Below, piece by piece: positions 1 to 4,647 of a stretch of DNA of 5,693 nt; the first letter of the stretch is position 1, and every line of letters starts with the position of its first letter. A model generated the notes under the pieces. That model did not search any database. It was not told the DNA's origin and saw only the letters and a program-made list of their open reading frames with translations. The DNA is from Patescibacteria group bacterium UBA2193 (GTDB lineage: Bacteria; Patescibacteriota; Minisyncoccia; Moranbacterales; DUUL01). A program made the position numbers and the translations under genes. Where the stretch lies: the NCBI GenBank assembly GCA_002327335.1, contig DCVH01000039.1, forward strand, positions 1 to 5,693, written 5' to 3'.

Positions 1-110
1 AAAATCAAAGGTGGCCATCCCAAAGGTAAGGCCTGAATCCTGGGTAGTCTGCTTCCAGACGATAAACGGGGATAAAAGGCAAAGAAGAGCCCGCACACCA
101 ACAAATCTTC
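1..110 (+). ncRNA. Possible 3' end of a structured RNA gene (RNase P RNA-like), partial
   Basis: This left-edge stretch is about half G+C, well above the surrounding AT-rich DNA, as expected for a structural RNA in a low-GC genome. It contains a perfect short hairpin, GTCTG-CTTC-CAGAC (48-61), and ends just before a strong terminator. The block GGGTAGTCTGCTT (41-53), preceded by AAGGTAAGGCC, resembles from memory the GGGTAGGCTGCTT block near the 3' end of class A bacterial RNase P RNA. However, the highly conserved ACAGAA...GGCTTA segment expected downstream is not clearly present, so the identity is doubtful. An alternative is the C-terminus of a plus-strand protein whose frame 1 runs from the edge to a TGA at 34-36 and ends in GGHPKGKA. 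I do not recognise that tail. Confidence 0.3.
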
Positions 111-111
111 T

Positions 112-142
112 AAAAAGGGTTTTCCATTGCGAAAACCCTTTT
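112..142. terminator. Bidirectional intrinsic terminator
   Basis: A 12-bp perfect stem (113-124 with 131-142) encloses a six-base loop CATTGC. Read on the plus strand the stem ends in TTTT. Read on the minus strand it ends in TTTTT, so it can terminate both the left-edge element and the GNAT gene, whose stop codon is at 161-163. A second, weaker hairpin (143-148 with 153-158, loop GAAA, tail TTTTT) follows immediately on the plus strand. Confidence 0.8.
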
Positions 143-160
143 AGATTTGAAAAAATCTTT

Positions 161-652
161 TTACTCAAAAATATTTTTTCTCCCCTCAAGAGTCATCTTT
201 AATATGCTGGCAACTTTTTGCGCCAATTTTTCTCCGGATTTTGTGAATGGCCAATAAAATAAAACAGGATTTTTTAATAAAGGAACTCCCTTAATGGCTT
301 CAAGCAACATTTCAGTGGCAATTCCATTTTTTTGATATTTCGGTTCAACAACGGCTGCTAAAAGATAAATCGCTTCATATCTCTCCTGCGGAATCGTTAA
401 TTCGAACAATTTCTTTTCATTTATTTCTTTGTTTATAAACTTGTTCATCAAGTCTTTGCTTGTTGGCAGAATAGAAACATGCCCAATCAAATCGTTTCCA
501 TCGTATCTACAAACAATTGAGGATGGATGGATTTTTTGCAATTTTTCAACAACTTCGAATGTTGTTTCAATTTGTTCATCATCTTCTTTTGTATGAAAAA
601 ATTTTTCAGATTGCTCCAAAATATCTCTTATAACTTTTTTATCCTTTATCAT
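161..652 (-). CDS. GNAT-family N-acetyltransferase
   Basis: The 163-residue product is the usual length for a single GCN5-related N-acetyltransferase domain, which moves an acetyl group from acetyl-CoA to an amine. The core is visible: a hydrophobic strand AIYLLAAVV (94-102) leads into the acetyl-CoA pyrophosphate-binding motif A, Q107-K-N-G110-I-A112 (the QxxGxA signature), followed by helix ATEMLLEAI. A second hydrophobic strand, NPVLFYWPF (128-136), fits the region after motif A. An upstream strand, LIGHVSIL (55-62), matches the family's beta2-beta3 area. The substrate cannot be told from sequence. ATG at 650-652 is the first start after the promoter, and no Shine-Dalgarno site precedes it; the roughly 15-nt leader is A/T-rich. 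The gene stands alone, ends at a strong terminator, and lies downstream of tRNA-Gly on the same strand. Confidence 0.85.
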   Translation of the reverse strand: MIKDKKVIRDILEQSEKFFHTKEDDEQIETTFEVVEKLQKIHPSSIVCRYDGNDLIGHVSILPTSKDLMNKFINKEINEKKLFELTIPQERYEAIYLLAAVVEPKYQKNGIATEMLLEAIKGVPLLKNPVLFYWPFTKSGEKLAQKVASILKMTLEGRKNIFE

Positions 653-674
653 ATATTTTATTAAATCTATTTTA

Positions 675-703
675 ATTATACTAGATTCTGAATAAAAACA
701 AAA
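675..703 (-). promoter_or_regulatory. Promoter of the GNAT gene
   Basis: A perfect -10 hexamer TATAAT lies at 675-680 on the minus strand, about 23 bases before the ATG. At 17-bp spacing the -35 position reads TTTTGT (698-703), which is a poor match; TTGTTT is available at 15 bp. The transcript would start near 668, giving a leader of about 15 nt. Confidence 0.5.
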
Positions 704-722
704 AACCCCCAGAAATAATCTG
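700..722 (-). terminator. Weak terminator after tRNA-Gly
   Basis: On the minus strand a short stem CAGA/TCTG (710-713 with 719-722) is followed by GGGG and a T6 run (700-705), then more T-rich DNA. The stem is only four pairs, so this is a weak candidate. It overlaps the -35 area of the GNAT promoter. Confidence 0.3.
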
Positions 723-739
723 AAGATTTTTAGTTTTTG

Positions 740-811
740 AGCGGGTAACGGGAATCGAACCCGTCGCTCGTCCTTGGCAAGGACGTATATTAGCCACTAT
801 ACGATACCCGC
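740..811 (-). tRNA. tRNA-Gly (anticodon GCC)
   Basis: The minus strand folds into a complete cloverleaf: acceptor GCGGGTA/TACCCGC, D stem GTAT/ATAT with one G-U pair, anticodon stem CGTCC/GGACG around loop TTGCCAA, a four-base variable loop AGCG, and T arm ACGGG-TTCGATT-CCCGT. The anticodon is GCC, which reads GGC and GGU glycine codons. The discriminator base is U73, as usual for bacterial tRNA-Gly. The gene does not encode the 3' CCA, because UCAA follows the acceptor stem, so a CCA-adding enzyme is needed. No convincing promoter lies just upstream; it may be co-transcribed with tRNA-Phe. Confidence 0.95.
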
Positions 812-817
812 AAAGTT

Positions 818-863
818 AATTTTTAATTTAAAATTTTTAATTTTTAAATAATTTCCAATTTCC
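818..863. repeat. Heptanucleotide array, AATTTnn
   Basis: Units of seven bases beginning AATTT start at 818, 825, 832 and 839 in perfect phase. After a four-base shift, two identical AATTTCC units start at 850 and 857. The array begins seven bases from the 5' end of tRNA-Gly. In DNA this AT-rich some matching by chance is possible, but four in-phase copies plus two identical ones is more than simple composition suggests. Confidence 0.55.
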
Positions 864-914
864 CAATAATTAAATTTTAAAAAATCAAAAAAGAATTGGA
901 TTTCAAGCACCTTG

Positions 915-956
915 AACTATTAACTAGAAACTATCCATTAAAAACTACTAACTAAT
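915..956. repeat. Heptanucleotide array, AACTAnn
   Basis: Six consecutive seven-base units fill 915-956. Five of them (starting at 915, 922, 929, 943 and 950) carry AACTA in the first five positions, and the fourth unit (936-942, CATTAAA) is degenerate. The array ends exactly at the base before the CCA-encoding end of tRNA-Phe (957). The unit differs from that of the neighbouring array, but the 7-bp period is the same. Confidence 0.65.
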
Positions 957-1314
957 TGGTGCCGGGGGAGAGAATTGAACTCTCGACACAAGGATTTTCC
1001 TTTTAATCTCAAGGTTTCCCAAAAGGTTGGACTATATCATCATCCTTAACAAAAAGGAGTTGGGCGCTTATGCAAGATTATTGTTGGGACTCACTTGCTA
1101 GTCTCTACACCTGCCCACGCAAAAGCTACGACAGGCAAGCCTTCTTTTTGGCTTGCTTGTAATCCATAGCTTCCCAGCGAAGGATTGGCTCGGGATTGCC
1201 ATATTTGTTTTTAAACAAACTTAGGTTTCCCCGAATTCACCCAATTTTTAATTCCAAATTACTCTGGAATGGACCGAAATTCAGTCCTTTGCTCTACCAC
1301 TGAGCTACCCCGGC
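957..1314 (-). tRNA. tRNA-Phe (anticodon GAA), split by a group I intron
   Basis: The 5' exon (1314-1283) gives acceptor GCCGGGG, D stem GCTC/GAGC with loop AGTGGTA, and the 5' anticodon stem AAGGA followed by CU. The 3' exon (999-957) starts with GAAAA and gives anticodon stem TCCTT, variable loop GTGTC, T arm GAGAG-TTCAATT-CTCTC, acceptor CCCCGGC, discriminator A73 and an encoded CCA. Joined, the exons form a perfect cloverleaf with a seven-base anticodon loop CUGAAAA and anticodon GAA, which reads phenylalanine codons. The 283 nt between U33 and G34 (1282-1000) are the intron described separately. A tRNA search that does not model group I introns would miss this gene. The upstream DNA has a TAAAAT hexamer at 1321-1326 but no good -35, so the promoter is unresolved. 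Confidence 0.93.
1000..1282 (-). ncRNA. Group I self-splicing intron (IC3-like) in tRNA-Phe
   Basis: The 283-nt insert carries all conserved group I core elements in order. P1 forms between exon GGACU and the internal guide GGUCC (1275-1271), leaving the required U-G pair at the 5' splice site. The intron ends in the expected omega-G (1000). Guide bases UUUC can pair with the 3' exon GAAA as P10. P2 is AUUCCA/UGGAAU (1265-1270 with 1251-1256). P4 is CGGGG/UCCCG (1229-1233 with 1191-1195), next to the GGGGAAACC element. P7 is GACUA/UAGUC (1099-1103 with 1030-1034), embedded in GUGUAGAGACUA and GAUAUAGUCC. These match from memory the R and S elements of IC3 introns such as the Azoarcus tRNA-Ile intron. 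P3 is probably UUGGG/CCCAA (1240-1244 with 1084-1088). There is no endonuclease ORF, so any mobility would depend on other factors. Confidence 0.9.
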
Positions 1315-1419
1315 TTAATAATTTTAAAATACAAATTTTTACGACTCCTAATTAATGATTTCCGATATCAATTAACTAAAAAGAAGTCTAGCATGAAATT
1401 TAAAAAAATCAAATAATTC

Positions 1420-1446
1420 TTGTCTTTTAACTTTATATGATATAAT
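1420..1446 (+). promoter_or_regulatory. Extended -10 promoter of yifB
   Basis: A perfect TATAAT (1441-1446) is preceded by TGA, giving the extended -10 motif TGnTATAAT. A partial -35, TTGTCT (1420-1425), sits at a short 15-bp spacing that the extended -10 could offset. Transcription would start near 1453, leaving a leader of about 23 nt before the ATG. Confidence 0.65.
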
Positions 1447-1475
1447 CATGATAAATTTCTAAATAAAAAAATAAA

Positions 1476-3005
1476 ATGGCATCAAAAGTTTTTTCGGCAA
1501 CTACCGTTGGAATGGAGGGAAAAATAATTGAAGTGGAAGTGGACACGTCACCGGGACAACCGGTTTTTAACATTGTTGGCCTTCCTGATACAGCTGTCAA
1601 AGAAGCCAAGGATCGTGTTTCCAGCGCTATTAAAAATTCCGATCTTCGTCCCCCGCAATTTTTTGGAAGAATCACTGTCAATCTGGCGCCGGCTGACCTC
1701 AAAAAAGAAGGTCCCGCTTTTGACTTGCCGATCGCCATTGGTTTTCTTCTTGCCTCTGACCAACTCACAAAAATGCCAAAAGATTCCGTTTTTCTTGGAG
1801 AACTTGCCCTCAATGGCAACCTTCGCAGAATCAAAGGAGTTCTTCCGATTGCGCTTTCTTTGAAAAACAAAGGAATAAAGAACCTTTTCCTTCCAGCTGA
1901 AGTCGCAGAAGAAGCCAATTTTGTGGAAGAAATAAATATCATTCCCGTGAAAAGTTTGAAACATATTTTTGAAATGCTGAATGGTCAAATTCCCATCAAA
2001 GCTCTTAAAAAGAAAAGTTTTTCCGAAGAAGCCTTTGGACTGATTGAACATCCTTTTGATTTTTGTTTTGTAAAAGGTCAAGAGCACGCCAAAAGAGCCT
2101 TGGAAATTGCTGTTTCAGGCGGACACAACATCTTACTTTCCGGTCCTCCAGGGTCTGGAAAAACAATGCTGGCAAAATCAGTTTGCTCAATTATGCCCCC
2201 GCTTACAAAAGAAGAGTCTTTTGAAGTTACTAAAATTTATTCAATTGCCGGACTTACTAATGCAGAAAAACCGCTAATCACTAACCGACCTTTTCGAAGT
2301 CCTCACCACAGTGCTTCTGCTGTTTCATTGGTTGGCGGTGGCTCCTTTCCGAAGCCAGGAGAGATTTCACTGGCCAATCGAGGCGTCTTGTTTTTGGATG
2401 AATTCCCGGAATTTTCACGAGAAGTAATTGAGAATCTTCGCCAACCGCTTGAAGATGGAGAAGTTTCGATTGCTCGCGCTCAAGGAAGTCTCACCTTCCC
2501 TGCTAATTTTATCCTGGTTGCCGCCATGAACCCCTGCCCATGCGGAAATGCCTCCAGTCCTCAAAAACAATGCACCTGTGCCCCAAATCAAATATCTCGC
2601 TATAAAAGAAAAATATCCGGACCAATTATGGATCGGATTGACTTGCATATTGAAGTCCCCTTAATCAAATTTGAAAAACTTTCTCAAAATGAATTGGGAG
2701 AAAAAAGTGAAAATGTTCGTAAAAGAGTGATTCAAACCAGAGAAGTCCAACTCCAAAGATTCAAAGATTGTTCCATTTTTTCAAATTCAGAAATGGGCAA
2801 CAAACACATAAGAGAGTTCTGCCAAATTGGAGATGAAGAAAAAAACTTATTGAAATCCGCTATTGATAAAATGAATCTTTCTCCCCGTGCCTATCACCGC
2901 CTCTTGAAAGTTTCTCGAACAATCGCCGACTTGGAAAATTCAAAAAATATTCAGGTTTATCATCTTGCTGAAGCAATTCAATATCGATTCCGAGAAGAGA
3001 ATTAA
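1476..3005 (+). CDS. yifB: YifB/ComM-family Mg-chelatase-like AAA+ ATPase
   Basis: The 509-residue product has the full length and layout of the YifB/ComM family. The N-terminal ChlI-like domain (about 20-140) includes PVFNIVGLPDTAVKEAKDRV. The AAA+ core has Walker A GPPGSGKT (223-230), Walker B LFLDEF (305-310) and a likely arginine finger in SGPIMDRIDLH (R387). A four-cysteine cluster, NPCPCG...CTC (C354, C356, C366, C368), is typical of the family and possibly binds metal. The C-terminal Mg_chelatase_C region contains LSPRAYHRLLKVSRTIADLE (469-488). In ComM of naturally transformable bacteria this hexameric ATPase helps branch migration when imported single strands recombine with the chromosome; that role here is inferred. 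The start is the ATG directly after the promoter, and the short A-rich leader shows no Shine-Dalgarno site. The gene is a single unit, divergent from tRNA-Phe, and ends in tandem terminators. Confidence 0.95.
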   Translation: MASKVFSATTVGMEGKIIEVEVDTSPGQPVFNIVGLPDTAVKEAKDRVSSAIKNSDLRPPQFFGRITVNLAPADLKKEGPAFDLPIAIGFLLASDQLTKMPKDSVFLGELALNGNLRRIKGVLPIALSLKNKGIKNLFLPAEVAEEANFVEEINIIPVKSLKHIFEMLNGQIPIKALKKKSFSEEAFGLIEHPFDFCFVKGQEHAKRALEIAVSGGHNILLSGPPGSGKTMLAKSVCSIMPPLTKEESFEVTKIYSIAGLTNAEKPLITNRPFRSPHHSASAVSLVGGGSFPKPGEISLANRGVLFLDEFPEFSREVIENLRQPLEDGEVSIARAQGSLTFPANFILVAAMNPCPCGNASSPQKQCTCAPNQISRYKRKISGPIMDRIDLHIEVPLIKFEKLSQNELGEKSENVRKRVIQTREVQLQRFKDCSIFSNSEMGNKHIREFCQIGDEEKNLLKSAIDKMNLSPRAYHRLLKVSRTIADLENSKNIQVYHLAEAIQYRFREEN

Positions 3006-3022
3006 AAAATCTCCTGAAAAGT

Positions 3023-3064
3023 AAAAGCGTTCCATTGAATTGTTTCATTGGAACGCTTTGTTTT
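3023..3064 (+). terminator. Intrinsic terminator of yifB
   Basis: An 11-bp stem AAAGCGTTCCA/TGGAACGCTTT (3024-3034 with 3049-3059) is extended inside by TGAA/TTCA across a T-T mismatch. It is followed by the T-rich tail GTTTTG. It starts 18 bases after the yifB stop codon. The opposite strand has a tail TTTTACTTTT, so weak activity on transcripts from the right is possible. Confidence 0.8.
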
Positions 3065-3086
3065 GAAAAACATTGAAAAAACTTTT

Positions 3087-3212
3087 TCATTGCCACGACG
3101 TCGTTGACGTCGCTTTTTTAAATTTTTTACCTCCCTTCTTCCTGCCATACTTTATAAATAACGAAACCGAAAGACTGAGGTAAACAACACTCAAAGCAAT
3201 CGCTTCTGCCAT
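3087..3212 (-). CDS. Candidate 41-residue single-span membrane protein
   Basis: A short reading frame starts at ATG (3210-3212) and ends at TGA (3087-3089). It is preceded by AAAGGAGG nine bases before the ATG, the only strong Shine-Dalgarno site in the window. The product has an acidic start (MAEA), one hydrophobic stretch of about 17 residues (AIALSVVYLSLSVSLFI, 4-20), then a strongly basic tail rich in K and G (KYGRKKGGKK), ending with a Thr/Ser-rich piece. This fits a single-pass inner-membrane peptide with its basic end in the cytoplasm. It lies 83 bases downstream of the LysM-CHAP gene on the same strand, behind a likely terminator, and no own promoter is evident. Its last third overlaps the plus-strand terminator at 3096-3119. 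I do not recognise a family; a type I toxin-like peptide or a small membrane regulator are possibilities only. Confidence 0.5.
   Translation of the reverse strand: MAEAIALSVVYLSLSVSLFIKYGRKKGGKKFKKATSTTSWQ
3096..3119 (+). terminator. Second, GC-rich terminator behind yifB
   Basis: A perfect 7-bp stem CGACGTC/GACGTCG (3096-3102 with 3106-3112) with a GTT loop is followed by C and TTTTTT (3114-3119). It backs up the first yifB terminator. The minus strand has no T-run after the stem, so it should act on plus-strand transcripts only. The same bases encode the C-terminus of the candidate small protein on the minus strand. Confidence 0.75.
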
Positions 3213-3221
3213 TACTTACGC

Positions 3222-3229
3222 CCTCCTTT
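3222..3229 (-). promoter_or_regulatory. Strong Shine-Dalgarno site of the small ORF
   Basis: AAAGGAGG on the minus strand lies nine bases before ATG 3212. The GNAT and YifB starts lack any such site, so this one supports real translation of the short frame. Confidence 0.6.
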
Positions 3230-3247
3230 TTTTAGACATTAAACCCC

Positions 3248-3272
3248 AAAATCCAGCTCCCCAATGAGCTGG
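3248..3272 (-). terminator. Likely terminator of the LysM-CHAP gene
   Basis: A 7-bp stem CCAGCTC/GAGCTGG (3253-3259 with 3266-3272) with a six-base loop lies 23 bases after the stop codon of the LysM-CHAP gene. On the minus strand it is followed by A and TTTT, then GGGG and TTT. The short T-run suggests partial termination, so some read-through into the small ORF is plausible. Confidence 0.6.
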
Positions 3273-3295
3273 CTTTCTATCAAAAAATCTATATC

Positions 3296-4387
3296 TTAAT
3301 AAATATACCCCTTAATCACGCCACTCTTTGTCGAAAGCGTTCGGGTGCTTTTCACAGCAAACCCTTTATAATTCATTTCAGAAATAGTAATTGAGTTTCC
3401 ATTGACACTTTCAACGATTGCAACGTGGCCATACCAACTTTCATTGGTCACGAGAATTGCACCCTTCTTGGGAGTTTTCCCGGTTTTTGCTCCATAAGCC
3501 TTGGCGTGATAAAGCCATGTTCCAGCGTTCCCTCCCCAAGGAACGTGTTTTTTGGAAGCCACATACCAGGTACAATAACCATAAGGAAATGAATGTCCAC
3601 CTTTTGGATTTTTATCAATAATTGAAGGTGCCCGAGACGGGTCACTCGCAACATCAGAGCTATAATAATCTCTTTGCTGAATAACCGGTGCCGGCTCATC
3701 TTTTTCTCCATCCGGAATTATTAATTCCTTACCGACCGTCAAAGTTCCATCGGCTGGAAGTTCATTGAAAGCAATAATTTTCTTTTTGTCCGCATCATAT
3801 TTTTTAGCAAGTTTTTCAATGGTGTCTCCGTCTTTAACAACATGCTCCACTCCAGTTACCGGCAAAATGAAGATTTTGTCTCCAGGTTGAATCATATCGG
3901 AATCCTCAATATCATTTGCCCAAAGAATCGTATTGGTTGTAACCTTGAAATCCTTAGCAATCGTGCTCACAGTATCCCCAGACTTAACTTCATAAACCGC
4001 CACGTCAGCTCCCTCACTCAACAATTTTTTCGCATCCGGAGCAGCAGAAGCTGTCAAAACCTGCTGTTGCATCTGGTTTTGATTTAAATTTCCATCTTTT
4101 ATCATCAAATCATCAATATCCTCTTGATCGCTCGAGTCTGCCAACGCCAAAGGAGCCATGGTTAAATTTGTTCTATAAGTTTGATTGTTCGCTCGGTGTT
4201 GAATTTTATCTAAATTATCAACCGGATTATCAAAATAGCCAAACAAAAAACCGCTTCTCTCTTTGTCGAGGTTAACATTCCCTGCAACAACAAAAGCGGC
4301 AACTAATATAATAACAAAAACTGCAGAATTTTTTCTAAAAAAATCCAACAAAACTTTCGTTTTGTTGCGTTTAACGGCTTTTATCAA
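3296..4387 (-). CDS. Membrane-anchored LysM-LysM-CHAP cell-wall hydrolase
   Basis: From the TTG at 4387 the product has 363 residues. A basic cytoplasmic stretch (1-20) is followed by one membrane span, SAVFVIILVAAFVVAG (21-36), so the rest is exported and anchored. A low-complexity linker rich in D, N and Q follows. Two LysM domains bind peptidoglycan glycan: about 131-176 (VYEVKSGDTVSTIAKDF) and 182-225 (EHVVKDGDTIEKLAKKY). The C-terminal CHAP domain (about 262-363) is an NlpC/P60-like cysteine amidase or endopeptidase, with likely catalytic C272 in GYCTWYV, H321 in YGHVAIVE and E337/N339 in SEMNY. It probably cuts cell-wall peptides during growth or division. The start is uncertain. TTG has only a weak GGAAG five bases upstream, and the frame stays open for 59 more codons upstream, so the native N-terminus may be longer. 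The gene has its own promoter upstream, behind the CDF transporter gene. Confidence 0.9.
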   Translation of the reverse strand: MIKAVKRNKTKVLLDFFRKNSAVFVIILVAAFVVAGNVNLDKERSGFLFGYFDNPVDNLDKIQHRANNQTYRTNLTMAPLALADSSDQEDIDDLMIKDGNLNQNQMQQQVLTASAAPDAKKLLSEGADVAVYEVKSGDTVSTIAKDFKVTTNTILWANDIEDSDMIQPGDKIFILPVTGVEHVVKDGDTIEKLAKKYDADKKKIIAFNELPADGTLTVGKELIIPDGEKDEPAPVIQQRDYYSSDVASDPSRAPSIIDKNPKGGHSFPYGYCTWYVASKKHVPWGGNAGTWLYHAKAYGAKTGKTPKKGAILVTNESWYGHVAIVESVNGNSITISEMNYKGFAVKSTRTLSTKSGVIKGYIY

Positions 4388-4409
4388 AAATGCTTCCGAC
4401 TTCGAAAGC
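4386..4409 (-). other. Terminator-like hairpin at the LysM-CHAP TTG start
   Basis: On the minus strand GCUUUCG (4409-4403) pairs with CGGAAGC (4398-4392) around an AAGU loop, with one G-U pair, and is followed by A and UUUUU (4390-4386). The U-run overlaps the TTG start codon. It has the form of an intrinsic terminator or attenuator placed at the beginning of the gene, but it could equally be ordinary coding sequence if the longer N-terminus is real. Confidence 0.35.
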
Positions 4410-4582
4410 GCTCCAATAAACTTTTGATAATAACCGGAAAATTTATTCTTTATTCCCTTCCCCTCCTTATTATTTTCCTGTTCAGCTTCCTCTGTTTTTC
4501 TAAATAAAAAGCGTTTAATGGCTTTATATCCTTTGTTAATTGCCAGTCTATAGAGAGAATTCCCCTAGAGATAACCTCTCAT
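4388..4582 (-). other. In-frame 5' extension of the LysM-CHAP gene with one amber codon
   Basis: Upstream of the TTG the same frame is open for 59 codons back to a TAG at 4565-4567. Five codons before that TAG stands an ATG (4580-4582), so the reading is ATG, four sense codons, CTC counted last, then TAG, then 59 sense codons joined to the main gene. The conceptual peptide is protein-like and basic (LYRLAINKGYKAIKRFLFRK, then an E/N/K-rich stretch, then SEAFLIKAVKR), as expected for a cytoplasmic segment before the membrane span. No ATG, GTG or TTG lies between the TAG and the TTG at 4387. Explanations are a nonsense mutation or sequence error, a non-standard start such as AUU, or a non-coding leader with chance openness. 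Confidence 0.55.
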
Positions 4583-4593
4583 CAATCGGCAAT
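4539..4593 (-). other. Predicted stem-loop in the LysM-CHAP leader
   Basis: In the transcript ATTGCC (4593-4588) can pair with GGCAAT (4544-4539), and inside it GAGAG (4580-4576) with CTCTC (4557-4553). The ATG at 4582-4580 and the amber codon both fall inside this structure. It begins about 18 bases after the predicted transcription start. I found no match to a riboswitch class I know. Confidence 0.35.
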
Positions 4594-4617
4594 CTTATTG
4601 AATTATAACCAAAATCT

Positions 4618-4647
4618 ATGATAGCACCCTTCACTCCTTCTTGTCAA
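4618..4647 (-). promoter_or_regulatory. Strong promoter of the LysM-CHAP gene
   Basis: On the minus strand a perfect -35 TTGACA (4642-4647) is followed after 18 bp by TATCAT (4618-4623), a five-of-six -10 that is also preceded by TGC, giving an extended -10. Transcription would start near 4611, about 29 bases before the ATG at 4582 and about 224 before the TTG at 4387. A second TATAAT at 4602-4607 has no -35 at proper distance. Confidence 0.7.

Noticed and set aside
2..202. Open plus-strand frame at the left edge (frame 2, ATG at 11)
   Set aside because: It runs straight through the 12-bp terminator hairpin and into the GNAT gene, and its peptide has no recognisable domain.
818..956. CRISPR array
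   Set aside because: The repeats are 7-bp tandem units without spacers, and there are no cas genes.
1000..1282. Homing endonuclease inside the intron
   Set aside because: The intron is only 283 nt, filled with core stems, and has no open frame of useful length.
1433..2190. Several minus-strand open frames antisense to yifB
   Set aside because: They lie wholly opposite a full-length, motif-complete YifB protein and their translations show no domain; they are shadows of its codon pattern.
3213..3239. Seven-codon mini-ORF (ATG at 3237-3239) just before the small membrane protein
   Set aside because: It consists mostly of the Shine-Dalgarno region and has no ribosome binding site of its own; most likely chance.
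3448..4087. Alternative frames within the LysM-CHAP gene on both strands
   Set aside because: The domain-bearing frame explains the sequence, and the others are low-complexity or frame-shifted copies.
4386..4611. ydaO (c-di-AMP) riboswitch ahead of the wall hydrolase
   Set aside because: A GGGGAA piece is present but the other conserved blocks are not seen and the stem layout does not fit.
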